Assembly: GCF_007827955.1 (NCBI RefSeq) | Contig: NZ_VITR01000016.1 | Span: 62,001-126,000 of the forward strand | Direction of reading: 5' to 3' | DNA from: Nitrospirillum pindoramense | GTDB lineage: Bacteria > Pseudomonadota > Alphaproteobacteria > Azospirillales > Azospirillaceae | Length of the DNA: 64,000 bases | Shown here: one piece after another, positions 55,614-63,876 of the stretch | How the letters are laid out: each line of letters opens with the position of its first letter | Numbering within the stretch: position 1 is the stretch's first letter | Translations under genes and position numbers: made by a program | The notes under the pieces: generated by a model | The model's database searches: none | The model's input: only the letters and a program-made list of their open reading frames with translations | What the model was told of the DNA's origin: nothing

Positions 55614-56405
55614 TCAGGGCTCGGCCTTGCGCGGCTGGCTCAGCTTGGCGTCGTGCGGGATGGGGTGGCCCAGCAGGGTGTTGACCTCCTCCACCGCCTC
55701 GGGCGTGCCGACATGGAACCAGACGCCGTCATGGCGCATGCCGTACAGACGCCCGGCCTCCTCCGCCTGGTGCCAGAGGGTGAGGTTGGAGAAACGGTCC
55801 GCGGCGATGGCCTGGTACAGTTCCGGCTTCACGATATGCACACCGGCGAAGACGAAGGGCGCCAACTCGCCCTCGGCGCGGTAGTGCAGGCGGCCGTCCG
55901 GCTCCATGTGGTAATCGCCGGGCCCGTCATAGCCCACGGCCGCCACGGTGGGCATCAGCAGCAACAGCACATCCATGACCGCCGGATCCCAGGTGGCGGC
56001 CAACCGCTTCAGCGCCGGGATGGGCCCGTCCAGCCACAGGATGTCGGCGTTGACGACATAGATCGGATCGGTGCCCAGGTGGGGCAGGGCATGGCGCACG
56101 CCTCCGCCGGTCTCCAGCAGATCCGCCTCGGGCGACAGGGTGATGGCGGGGCTGGACCGGCCGGCCAGGTGGCTTTCGATCATGGCGCCCAGATGGTGGG
56201 TGTTGACCACCGCGCGCTCCACGCCGCTTTCCGCCAGCCGGTCCAAGGCGTGGTCCAGCAGGGGGGCGCCGCCCACCTCCACCAGCGGCTTGGGCCGCGT
56301 CAGGGTCAGCGGGCGCATGCGCAGGCCCAGGCCGGCGGCCAGAACCATGGCCGTGTGCGGAACGGAATGAACGGAGGTAACGGTTACGGCGACAGAGGCG
56401 GACAT
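55614..56405 (-). CDS. murU: Sugar-1-phosphate uridylyltransferase, MurU-like
   Basis: 263 aa nucleotidyltransferase. Signature GLGLRMRPLTLTRPKPL (nucleotide and metal binding), VVNADILWLDG with the catalytic Asp, and GVHIVKPELY. Next to an AmgK-like kinase this matches MurU, which forms UDP-MurNAc from MurNAc-1-phosphate and bypasses MurA (the fosfomycin target) in cell-wall recycling. ATG 56405 is 4 nt after the kinase stop; an earlier in-frame start would overlap the kinase gene. The pathway role is inferred from the gene pair. Confidence 0.85.
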   Translation of the reverse strand: MSASVAVTVTSVHSVPHTAMVLAAGLGLRMRPLTLTRPKPLVEVGGAPLLDHALDRLAESGVERAVVNTHHLGAMIESHLAGRSSPAITLSPEADLLETGGGVRHALPHLGTDPIYVVNADILWLDGPIPALKRLAATWDPAVMDVLLLLMPTVAAVGYDGPGDYHMEPDGRLHYRAEGELAPFVFAGVHIVKPELYQAIAADRFSNLTLWHQAEEAGRLYGMRHDGVWFHVGTPEAVEEVNTLLGHPIPHDAKLSQPRKAEP

Positions 56406-56409
56406 CGCG

Positions 56410-57438
56410 TCAAAAACTCCGGACGATGGCATCGGCGTCAAGGTTGGCGGGTAGGTGGCGTTCCACCCAGCGGGCGACGGGGGACACGGCCGGATGCCGG
56501 ATGGCCCCCGTGAACTGGCCCCATACCCGGGGCAGGAAGGACAATTGCGGCGCGCCGGTGGTCGCCTGGATCAGCTGCGCCACGCGGCCCAGGATGCGCG
56601 CATGGCGCACGGCGGCCAAGATGGCGCAGGAGGCGGCGAAGGCGCCCCGGTCCATGCCGGGAAAGGCAGCCACGTAACGCCGGATCATGGCCTGGCGCAA
56701 GTCGTCCGGCACGTCGCGCCGCGCATCCTCCAGCAGCGACACCAGGTCGTAGGCGCGCGGACCGATGCCGCCATCCTGGAAATCCAGCAGGCCGCAGGCC
56801 GCCACGCCGGCGCGGCCCGCCAGGCGCATCAGGTTGCCGGGGTGATAATCGCGCAGCAGCAGGGTGGGGGCCAGGGACAGGGCGGCGGGCAGCACCGCCT
56901 CCCACGCCTGCGCCAGCTCATCCCACGCCCCCGCCGGCAGGGCCTGCCCGCGCACGGCGGGGGCGAAGGCGTCGGCGAACAGCATGACCTGGTCGCGGAA
57001 CAGGCCCACGTCATAGCGCGAGAGGTCCGGGGCGGCCGCGGGAACGAAGCGCTGGTGCAGGGCGATCAGCACGTCGGTCGCCACCTCGTACAGCGGCTGC
57101 CACGGCTCCTCCCCGCCATCCAGCAGGCGGGCGTAGTCATCGCTGCCGAAATCCTCGATCAGCAGCAGGCCCTGCGGCTCGTCCCCCGCCAGGATCAGCG
57201 GGGCCGACAGGGCGCAGTCCCGCAGCAGCCCGGCGATCTGGACGAAGGGCGGCACCTGGCTGGCGGCCACCTCGTCGCGGCAGTCCATCAGGATGGCGGT
57301 GCCCTGGTTCAGCGTCAGGCGCTCATACCGGCGGGCCGACCAGTCGGCGCCCATGGGCTGGCGCCGGGCCGCACCCCAGCCAGCCTGCTCTAGGAAGCGG
57401 CGGATGACGGTCTCGCGGGGCGGGGTATCGCGTCTCAT
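56410..57438 (-). CDS. amgK: Anomeric MurNAc/GlcNAc kinase AmgK-like phosphotransferase
   Basis: 342 aa, aminoglycoside-phosphotransferase fold. Catalytic loop LLLRDYHPGNLM, metal site GLLDFQDGGIGPRAYDLVSLLED, N-lobe strand TAILMDCRDEV. The family name suggests antibiotic modification, but position between tsaE and the MurU-like gene fits AmgK, which phosphorylates anomeric MurNAc/GlcNAc during peptidoglycan recycling. The start overlaps the tsaE stop by ATGA. Confidence 0.85.
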   Translation of the reverse strand: MRRDTPPRETVIRRFLEQAGWGAARRQPMGADWSARRYERLTLNQGTAILMDCRDEVAASQVPPFVQIAGLLRDCALSAPLILAGDEPQGLLLIEDFGSDDYARLLDGGEEPWQPLYEVATDVLIALHQRFVPAAAPDLSRYDVGLFRDQVMLFADAFAPAVRGQALPAGAWDELAQAWEAVLPAALSLAPTLLLRDYHPGNLMRLAGRAGVAACGLLDFQDGGIGPRAYDLVSLLEDARRDVPDDLRQAMIRRYVAAFPGMDRGAFAASCAILAAVRHARILGRVAQLIQATTGAPQLSFLPRVWGQFTGAIRHPAVSPVARWVERHLPANLDADAIVRSF

Positions 57439-57902
57439 GGCTCAAAACCTCTCCCAAGTCGGGAAGCCCAGGCGCCATGGCCTGTCAGGGTGGCGCGCCG
57501 GCTGTCGGGCCCGGTGATGGCCAGGTCCAGCTCCAGCCGGTCGGCGGGCAGCCGCGGACCCAGCCGCGTGGGCCATTCCACCAGGGCCACCCCGTCATGG
57601 ATGACCTCCTCCCACCCCAGTTCCAAGACCTCATCCGGTTCCGTCAGCCGGTAGAGGTCGAAATGCCACAGGGTGTAGCCCGGCAGGTCGTAGGTCTGCA
57701 CCAGGGTGAAGGTGGGGCTGGGCACCTCCTCCTCCGCATCACCCAGGCCACGGATCAGGTGGCGGGCGAAGGCGGACTTGCCCGCCCCCAGGTCGCCCGA
57801 CAGGGCAACCACGTCGCCGGGGCGCAGCAGGCGGCCCACCCGTGCCGCCAGATTGGCCGTCGCCGCCTCATCGGGCAGGTCCAGGGTCAGCGCTTGGGGC
57901 AT
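57435..57902 (-). CDS. tsaE: tRNA t6A biosynthesis ATPase TsaE
   Basis: 155 aa ATPase that resets the TsaB-TsaD complex during threonylcarbamoyladenosine (t6A37) synthesis. Walker A ALSGDLGAGKSAFARHLI, then EEVPSPTFTLVQTYDLPG and WHFDLYRLTEPDEVLELGWEE (switch region). ATG 57902 chosen; the frame stays open upstream to 57992 but without conserved sequence. First gene of the amgK-murU-addB-addA run. Confidence 0.94.
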   Translation of the reverse strand: MPQALTLDLPDEAATANLAARVGRLLRPGDVVALSGDLGAGKSAFARHLIRGLGDAEEEVPSPTFTLVQTYDLPGYTLWHFDLYRLTEPDEVLELGWEEVIHDGVALVEWPTRLGPRLPADRLELDLAITGPDSRRATLTGHGAWASRLGRGFEP

Positions 57903-58160
57903 GGTTTTCCTAAGTGGTGGCAGGGCGACGGCGATGCGCGGGCGGATTTTGCGGCGCCCCAGGTTACCGAGGCAAGCGCGCGTGGGGTGCATCCCGCGAA
58001 TAAGCCCCGCGAACTGGGCAGTTGATTAGCGCATCAATTCGCGTGATGAAAGCAACCCGAACCGTTGACCGGCCGTGCGGCCCGCCTTTGGGCGCGGCCC
58101 CCTTCAGGCGCCACCCCATGCGCCGGTCCCCGCGTGCCGTGCCAGGAGTACACCAGACCC
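57903..58160. promoter_or_regulatory. Divergent promoter region of tsaE and ferredoxin reductase
   Basis: 258 bp with no gene. It contains the inverted repeat TTGATTAGCGCATCAA (58022-58037), whose arms match an FNR half-site but with 6-nt spacing, and CATCA-N7-TGATG next to it. No clear -10/-35 pair seen. Confidence 0.35.
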
Positions 58161-59204
58161 ATGTCCAGCCAGCTTCCGACCATCGCCCCCGGCGGCGTCC
58201 ATCGCACCGATGTCTGCATCATCGGCGCGGGTCCCGTCGGCCTGTTCGCCATCTTCGAATGCGGCATGCTGAAGCTGGACTGCCACGTGGTCGACGCGTT
58301 GGACATGGTGGGCGGCCAGTGCACCGCGCTCTACCCCGAAAAGCCCATCTATGACATTCCCGGCTATCCGCAGGTGGAGGCCGCGACCCTGATCGACCGG
58401 CTGGCCGAGCAGGCCGCCCCCTTCAACCCCAACTATCACCTGGGCCAGCAGGTCACCACCCTGACCCCCGGCGCGGATGGCCGCTGGCTGGTGGGCACGG
58501 ACAAGGGCACCACCATCGACTGCCGCGCCGTGCTGGTCGCCGCCGGCTGCGGCGCCTTCGGCCCCAACAAGCCGCCGCTGGATGGTCTGGACGCCTATGA
58601 AGGCAAGTCGGTGCACTACCTGGTGCGCCGTCGCCAGGATTTCGCGGGCAAGCGCGTGGTCATCGCCGGCGGTGGCGACAGCGCCGTGGATTGGGCCATT
58701 TCCCTGTCCGAGGTGGCGGAGCGGGTGATGGTGGTCCACCGCCGGCCCAAGTTCCGCGCCGCGCCCGAAAGTGCCGCCCGGCTGGACCAGCTGGCCAAGG
58801 ACGGCGTCATCGACATGGTGGTGCCCTACCAGCTGGCCGGCCTGGAAGGGGCGGACGGTCAGCTCACCGGCGTGACGGTCGCCACGCTGGACGGGCAGGA
58901 GAAGACCTTGCCCGCCGACGCCCTGCTGGCCTTCTTCGGCTTGGCCATGGACCTGGGTCCCATCGCCAGCTGGGGCCTGAACGTGGAACACCACCATGTG
59001 GCGGTGAACCCGGCCACCATGGCCACCAACGTGCCGGGCGTCTTCGCCATCGGCGACATCGCCACCTACCCCGGCAAGGTGAAGCTGATCCTGTGCGGCT
59101 TCGCCGAGGCCGCCATGGCCGTGCACGCCATCCACCCCCTGGTCCACCCGGGCGAGGCGCTGCACTTCGAATATTCCACCAGCCGGGGTGTGCCCGGGGC
59201 TTAA
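58161..59204 (+). CDS. Ferredoxin/flavodoxin-NADP+ reductase, thioredoxin-reductase-like
   Basis: 347 aa. FAD motif CIIGAGPVGLFAIFECGML, MVGGQCTALYPEKPIYDIPGYP, NADPH motif VVIAGGGDSAVDWA, and GDIATYPGKVKLI near the C terminus. No CxxC redox pair, which excludes thioredoxin reductase and fits the YumC-type ferredoxin-NADP+ reductase. It supplies or drains low-potential electrons for ferredoxin. ATG 58161; the frame is open upstream but unconserved. Confidence 0.9.
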   Translation: MSSQLPTIAPGGVHRTDVCIIGAGPVGLFAIFECGMLKLDCHVVDALDMVGGQCTALYPEKPIYDIPGYPQVEAATLIDRLAEQAAPFNPNYHLGQQVTTLTPGADGRWLVGTDKGTTIDCRAVLVAAGCGAFGPNKPPLDGLDAYEGKSVHYLVRRRQDFAGKRVVIAGGGDSAVDWAISLSEVAERVMVVHRRPKFRAAPESAARLDQLAKDGVIDMVVPYQLAGLEGADGQLTGVTVATLDGQEKTLPADALLAFFGLAMDLGPIASWGLNVEHHHVAVNPATMATNVPGVFAIGDIATYPGKVKLILCGFAEAAMAVHAIHPLVHPGEALHFEYSTSRGVPGA

Positions 59205-59232
59205 GGCCCCCTCACCCGCCGGGCGCCTAGGC

Positions 59233-59580
59233 CTATCGGTTTTCCACCAGGACGATCAGGCGGTCGATGGCGTCGGACAGCGGCGGCAGGTGCTCCAGCA
59301 CGCTGTTCCACAGCACCCGCGTGGCCACGCGGCGGTCGGGCGGTTGCAGCAACTGGCCCATCGCCGCGATCTGGCGCCAGGGGATGCCCGGTTCGGCTGC
59401 CGTCAGGTCGGCTGGCAACTGACGGACGGCGGCGGACACCATTTCCAACGACCGCTCCACCGCCCGCTGCAGACTCCAGCTGGCCGCGAACTCCGAATAG
59501 GCGACGCCGGCGGTCATGCCGCTGATGCCGTCCAGGGTTTCACGCAGGTCGCCCAGGCGCAGGATGGTGCTGCGGGCCAT
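59233..59580 (-). CDS. HepT-like HEPN protein with degenerate active site
   Basis: 115 aa, DUF86/HepT fold (LQRAVERSLEMVSAAVRQLP, GIPWRQIAAMG, LWNSVLEHLPPL). In HepT toxins IAAMG is followed by a basic/His/Tyr stretch (pattern RxRHDYDRV); here it reads QLLQPPDRRV, so the expected His (about 80) is Pro and Tyr (about 82) is Asp. RNase activity is therefore unlikely. It starts 2 nt after the MntA-like stop. The partner is also degenerate. Confidence 0.8.
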   Translation of the reverse strand: MARSTILRLGDLRETLDGISGMTAGVAYSEFAASWSLQRAVERSLEMVSAAVRQLPADLTAAEPGIPWRQIAAMGQLLQPPDRRVATRVLWNSVLEHLPPLSDAIDRLIVLVENR

Positions 59581-59582
59581 GG

Positions 59583-59870
59583 TCAGAACACGCGCACGGC
59601 ATCGGCCTCAATTACGGGGCGCAGCCGGGGGTGCAGGCCGTCGCGGGTGGTCACCGCCGATGGCCGGCCCAGGATGGTGCGCACCTTGTCCTGGATGTCG
59701 GCCAGCTCGATCAGGCTGAAGCGCGGGTCGTGGGTGTCCAGGAACAGGTCGATGCCGCCCTCGCGCTCCCGTGCCGCAGGCCCGCCCACCATGAACAGGT
59801 GCGCCACGCCGGCCCGGTGCAATTCGGCCTCATGCGCCCGCAGTTTGCTGACCGCCTGTTCCTGGTTCAT
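59583..59870 (-). CDS. MntA-like nucleotidyltransferase-fold protein with degenerate active site
   Basis: 95 aa. It aligns along its length with MntA antitoxins (LRAHEAELHRAGVAHL, DGLHPRLRPVIEADAVRVF). The catalytic GSX10DXD motif is replaced: Gly29-Gly30 instead of Gly-Ser, Gly39-Ile40-Asp41 instead of Asp-x-Asp, and the loop is about two residues shorter. It cannot be expected to AMPylate HepT. It forms an operon with the HepT-like gene. It could be a binding-only antitoxin, a regulator or a decaying remnant. Confidence 0.8.
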   Translation of the reverse strand: MNQEQAVSKLRAHEAELHRAGVAHLFMVGGPAAREREGGIDLFLDTHDPRFSLIELADIQDKVRTILGRPSAVTTRDGLHPRLRPVIEADAVRVF

Positions 59871-59880
59871 GACCGTCCCC

Positions 59881-60189
59881 TCAGCCGTTCTTGAGCGAGG
59901 CTAACATCTCCCGCCGCAGGATGGCATTGATACGGGATTGGTAGCCCTTGCCCTGGGACCGCAGCCAGGCCAGCACGTCGGAATCGATGCGCACCGTGGT
60001 GGATGTCTTGGTCGGCTTGTAGAAGCGGCCACGCACGGCGTTCTTCCAGAACTCCTCGGTCAATTCTGGGATGTCGCTGGTGTCGATCTCGCTGTCCGGC
60101 CGTTCGGCCAGGGCCTGCAACTCGGCCTTTTGCTCCTCCGTCAACGGGGGAAGATCGGCCAAGCGCTTCCTAACGATCTTCGTTCTCAT
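59881..60189 (-). CDS. brnA: BrnA-family antitoxin
   Basis: 102 aa. N-terminal acidic/helical part (LTEEQKAELQALAERPDSEI, TSDIPELTEEFWKNAVRG) that wraps the toxin, and a C-terminal ribbon-helix-helix (KTSTTVRIDSDVLAWLRSQG) that binds operator DNA. It overlaps the 3' end of brnT by 20 nt, as usual for this family in which the toxin gene is first. It should autorepress at the upstream palindrome. Confidence 0.92.
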   Translation of the reverse strand: MRTKIVRKRLADLPPLTEEQKAELQALAERPDSEIDTSDIPELTEEFWKNAVRGRFYKPTKTSTTVRIDSDVLAWLRSQGKGYQSRINAILRREMLASLKNG

Positions 60190-60475
60190 ACTGACGTCTT
60201 TCCATCCGCGTCGCTCTTCGCGCTGAAATGATCCGGACCACTTCGATGATCTGGCCTTGCTCAACCTCTTCCCAGAGAGTGTGAGCAACCAACAGCAGTA
60301 GATGTCCGGTAACCACGCCCAAGGTCTGCCATCGCACCTCACCGCCTTCGATACGGTCTTGTCGCATCAAGACGAATGGATCATCGAAAACGCGCATGGC
60401 CATTTCAAATGTGATGCCGTGCTTGCGGTAATTGCTTACCGCCTTCATCTCATCCCATTCGAAGAGCCTGTCCAT
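60170..60475 (-). CDS. brnT: BrnT-family ribonuclease toxin
   Basis: 101 aa. LFEWDEMKAVSNYRKHGITF is the BrnT signature with the catalytic Lys/His region, FDDPFVLMRQD follows, and IIEVVRIISARRATRMERRQYE contains the conserved RIISAR and C-terminal Arg/Tyr. All expected active-site residues appear present. RelE-like cytoplasmic RNase that stops growth when BrnA is degraded. ATG 60475 lies 19 nt after the palindromic operator. Confidence 0.93.
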   Translation of the reverse strand: MDRLFEWDEMKAVSNYRKHGITFEMAMRVFDDPFVLMRQDRIEGGEVRWQTLGVVTGHLLLLVAHTLWEEVEQGQIIEVVRIISARRATRMERRQYENEDR

Positions 60476-60493
60476 ACGAATATGTTACTACAA

Positions 60494-60509
60494 TTCCGTA
60501 GGTACGGAA
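60494..60509 (-). promoter_or_regulatory. Palindromic operator upstream of brnT
   Basis: TTCCGTA-GG-TACGGAA, a perfect 7-2-7 inverted repeat between the ybbP-like stop (60518) and the brnT start. Its placement fits autoregulation by BrnA/BrnT. On the minus strand TAACAT just downstream could be the -10 it would cover. Confidence 0.65.
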
Positions 60510-60517
60510 AGGCGCCT

Positions 60518-63079
60518 TCACTCCTCCCGCAACAATGGCGCCGCCGGCTGGCTCAGTGCCCGCCAGGTGGCGGCCAGGCCCAGGGCCAGGGTGATGGCGG
60601 TGCTCAGCACGGCGGTCAGCACCAGGGTCTGGGGCAGGAACACCCATTTCATGCTCATGACCTTGGTCAGCACCGCCCAGGCCGTCAGCGTGCCCAGCGC
60701 GCCGGAGATGACGGCGGTGATCAGGCCCAGGGCGCCGTACTCGATAAGGAAGGTGCGCAGGACGGTGGCGCGTACCGCACCCAGCACCTTCAGCACCACG
60801 GCGTCATAGACGCGGCGGCGGTGGCCGGCGGCGATGGCGCCGGCCAGGACCAGGGTGCCGGCCACCAGGGTCACGGCCGCCACCACCCGCACCGCCATGC
60901 CGATGTTGACGATGATGGTGGACACGGTGGCCAGCGCCTCCTTCACCCGGATGGCGGTGATGTTGGGGAAGGTCCGGATGACGGCGCGCTGCAGGGCGGC
61001 CTCCGCCTCCGCCGGGGCGCGCACGGTGGCCAGGTGGGTCTGGGGCGCGTGTTCCAGCACACCGGGGCTCATCACCAGGGTGAAGTTGATGCCCAGGGTG
61101 GTGAAGTCCAGGTCGCGCACCACCGCCACCTCCGCCTCGATCTCGCGGCCCAGGACGGACAGGGTCATGTGCGCGCCGGGGCCGATGCCGAAGGCCTGGG
61201 CGATGTCCTTGGAGATGGCCAGCTTGGGCGGCCCGCTGTAGTCGGCGGGCCACCAGGCGCCGGCGATGACTTTGTCGCCGGCCGGCGCGCGCGCCTGGTA
61301 GGTCACGCCCCGGTCGCCGTTCACCACCCACTTCTTGTCGGGGTCGTGCACCTGCTCCTGCGCCGGCTTGCCCTCCACCCGCACGATGGTGCCGCGCAGG
61401 CTGGGCGTCGTTTCCAGGTCGTGCGCGCCGGGCACGGCCAGCACCGTCTGGCGGAACTGGTCCAGCTGATCCGGCTGTATGTCGACGAAGAAGAAGCTGG
61501 GGGCGTTGGCCGGCAGGCTCTCCCCCACCTCGCGGCGGAAATTGCCCTCGATCAGGGCCACGGCCACCAGCACGGTCAACCCCAGGCCCAGCGACAGCAC
61601 CACCATGCCCGACAGGTTGCCGGGGCGGTGCAGGTTGCCGAGCGCCAGGCGCAGGGCCGGCTGGCGCGGGCGGGGCAGCAGGCGGGCCAGGCGGGTGATG
61701 CCGGTGCCCGCCCCCAGGAACAGCAGCAGGGTGGCGCCGGCGCCGACAACGAAGAACGCCGCCAGCTTCTGGTCGACGGAGGTCAGCACGGCCAGCGATC
61801 CCAAGGCCGCCGCCAGCCAGGCCAAGGTTGCCAGTACCAGGGCCGGCGGCCGGCCCCGCCGCCCGGCCGATCCCTCGCGGAACAGCCGCGCCGCCGGCAC
61901 GCCCTGCGCCTGGCCCAAGGGCCAGAGGGAGAAGACCAGCGCGGTAATCAGGCCAAACAGGGCGGCCAGCGCCAGGCGCCCGGGATAGACGCCGATCTCC
62001 GCCGTGATGGGCAACAGGCCCGCCAGCGCCCGGCCCGCCACCAGGGGCAGCACGGCGCCCAGCACCAGGCCGCCGGCGATTCCCAGCCCGGCCAGCGCCA
62101 GGATCTGCATCAGATAGACCTGGAAGATCAGGCGCGCCGGCGCGCCCAGGCATTTCAGCGTGGCGATGGAATGGACGCTGGCGTCCATGTGGCTGCGCAC
62201 GGCGTTGCCCACGCCCACGCCGCCCACCAGCAGGGCGGTCAGCCCCACCAGGGTCAGGAACTGGGCCAGCCGGTCGATGAAGCGGGTCAGCTGCGGGGCG
62301 GCGTTCTGGAAGTCGCGCACGCGCCAGCCGGCGTCGGGGAAGGTCTTGTCCACGCCCTTGGCCCAGGCGGCGGCGTCCGTCCCCTCCGGCAGGCGCAGTT
62401 GATAGGACCAGTTGACCAGGCTGCCCGGCCGCACCAGGCCGGTGGCGGGCAGGGCGTCCGCGGATATCATCAGGCGCGGGCCCAGCGCGATGCTGCCCGA
62501 TCCCGCCTTGTCCGGCTCATGGTCGATGATGCCGCGCACCTCCAATGTGGCGTCGCCCACCGTCAGCCTGTCGCCGGGCTTCAGGGACAGCCGGGTGGCC
62601 AGCGTGTCATCGACCAGGGCGCCGAACACGCCGCCGCGCGCCGCCAGGCGGGCCTGCACGTCGCTGCCGCCATCCGTCAAGGTCAGCCGGCCATACAGGG
62701 GATAGCGGCCGTCCACCGCCTTCAGCTCCACCAGGCCGGCGGCGCCCAGGTCGGCTTCGGCGCCTGGCTGGTCGGCGGCCTTGCGCGCCATGGCCCGCAT
62801 GTCGGCGGTCACCGCCACGGTGCCCTGACCCTCCAGCCACTGGCGCTGCTCCGCCGTCGCCTCGCGGTACAGGACGCGGACGGAGGCGTCGCCGCCCAGG
62901 ATGGCGCGGCCGTCCTGGGTCAGGGACCGTTGGATGCCGCCCGCCACCGACTGCACGGCGGCGATGGCGCCCACGCCCAAGGCCAGGCACAACAGGAAGA
63001 TGCGGAATCCCCGGATGCCGCCGCGCAGTTCACGCCGCGCCAGCCGGGCCGCCAGCTTGAGTTCGGTCAGGGTGATCAT
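60518..63079 (-). CDS. ABC transporter permease, YbbP/FtsX-like
   Basis: 853 aa inner-membrane protein. TM1 (FRIFLLCLALGVGAIAAVQS), a large periplasmic MacB-like domain, a FtsX core (LTLVGLTALLVGGVGVGNAVRSHM), a second periplasmic domain and a final FtsX core (VVAAVTLVAGTLVLAGAIAAG), the double-core layout of YbbP. ATG 63079 lies 7 nt after the ATPase stop. Probably a lipid- or envelope-linked mechanotransmission transporter rather than a solute importer. Confidence 0.9.
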   Translation of the reverse strand: MITLTELKLAARLARRELRGGIRGFRIFLLCLALGVGAIAAVQSVAGGIQRSLTQDGRAILGGDASVRVLYREATAEQRQWLEGQGTVAVTADMRAMARKAADQPGAEADLGAAGLVELKAVDGRYPLYGRLTLTDGGSDVQARLAARGGVFGALVDDTLATRLSLKPGDRLTVGDATLEVRGIIDHEPDKAGSGSIALGPRLMISADALPATGLVRPGSLVNWSYQLRLPEGTDAAAWAKGVDKTFPDAGWRVRDFQNAAPQLTRFIDRLAQFLTLVGLTALLVGGVGVGNAVRSHMDASVHSIATLKCLGAPARLIFQVYLMQILALAGLGIAGGLVLGAVLPLVAGRALAGLLPITAEIGVYPGRLALAALFGLITALVFSLWPLGQAQGVPAARLFREGSAGRRGRPPALVLATLAWLAAALGSLAVLTSVDQKLAAFFVVGAGATLLLFLGAGTGITRLARLLPRPRQPALRLALGNLHRPGNLSGMVVLSLGLGLTVLVAVALIEGNFRREVGESLPANAPSFFFVDIQPDQLDQFRQTVLAVPGAHDLETTPSLRGTIVRVEGKPAQEQVHDPDKKWVVNGDRGVTYQARAPAGDKVIAGAWWPADYSGPPKLAISKDIAQAFGIGPGAHMTLSVLGREIEAEVAVVRDLDFTTLGINFTLVMSPGVLEHAPQTHLATVRAPAEAEAALQRAVIRTFPNITAIRVKEALATVSTIIVNIGMAVRVVAAVTLVAGTLVLAGAIAAGHRRRVYDAVVLKVLGAVRATVLRTFLIEYGALGLITAVISGALGTLTAWAVLTKVMSMKWVFLPQTLVLTAVLSTAITLALGLAATWRALSQPAAPLLREE

Positions 63080-63086
63080 GGCGGCC

Positions 63087-63797
63087 TCAGTCCGCGACAG
63101 CGGCGCGCGCCACGGCGGTATCCTCCACCACCCGGCCGTCGGCCAGGCGGATGGTGCGGTCACAGCGGGCGGCCAGGCCGGGGTCGTGGGTCACCAGGAT
63201 CAGGGTGGTGCCATGGCGGCGCGCCTGGTCGAACATCAGGCGGATGATCTGCTCCCCCGTTTCCTGGTCCAGGTTGCCGGTGGGCTCATCCGCCAGGATC
63301 AGGCGGGGCCGGGGGGCGAAGGCACGGGCCAGCGCCACGCGCTGCTGCTCCCCGCCCGATAGCTGGCCGGGATAATGGTCCAGCCGGTGGGACAGGCCCA
63401 CGGCGGCCAGGCCGTCGCGGGCGCGGTCGAAAGCGTCGGCCTCGCCCGCCAGTTCCAGCGGCAGGGCGACGTTTTCCAGCGCCGTCATCGCCGCCATGAG
63501 GTGGAAGGATTGGAAGACGATCCCCACATGATCCCGGCGGAACCGGGCGAGGTCATCCTCCGACAGGGTGTTCAGCGTCCGGCCCGCCACCGCGACCGTG
63601 CCGCCGGTGGGCCGTTCCAGCCCGCCAATGACCATCATCAGCGAGGATTTGCCCGACCCGCTGGGGCCGACGATGCTGATCCGTTCCCCCGCCTGGATGG
63701 CAAGGTCGATGCCCTTCAGGATGTTGACGCGCCCAGCGGCGCTTTCCAATGTCAGGGTCAGGCCGGTCAATTCCAGGGCGGACTGCACAGGGGACAT
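63087..63797 (-). CDS. ABC transporter ATP-binding protein, YbbA/LolD-like
   Basis: 236 aa. Walker A VGPSGSGKSSLMMVIGG, Q-loop VGIVFQSFHLM, signature LSGGEQQRVALARAFAP, Walker B LILADEPTGNLD, and H-loop LVTHDPGLA. LolD/MacB subfamily. With the permease and the divergent esterase it reproduces the tesA / ybbA-ybbP arrangement of enterobacteria. ATG 63797 preferred over GTG 63809. Confidence 0.94.
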   Translation of the reverse strand: MSPVQSALELTGLTLTLESAAGRVNILKGIDLAIQAGERISIVGPSGSGKSSLMMVIGGLERPTGGTVAVAGRTLNTLSEDDLARFRRDHVGIVFQSFHLMAAMTALENVALPLELAGEADAFDRARDGLAAVGLSHRLDHYPGQLSGGEQQRVALARAFAPRPRLILADEPTGNLDQETGEQIIRLMFDQARRHGTTLILVTHDPGLAARCDRTIRLADGRVVEDTAVARAAVAD

Positions 63798-63876
63798 GGG
63801 GCGCGTCACTTTCGGGGCTTAAGGTCTTCAGCCGATATGGCCCGAAGCCGTTTTATTTCAACAGGGATATCCCCGC

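Noticed and set aside
56410-57438. Aminoglycoside resistance phosphotransferase
   Set aside because: Context beside tsaE and a MurU-like gene fits AmgK cell-wall recycling; no resistance-specific evidence.
58022-58037. FNR/FixK box upstream of the ferredoxin reductase gene
   Set aside because: Arms TTGAT and ATCAA are separated by 6 nt, whereas the consensus needs 4 nt.
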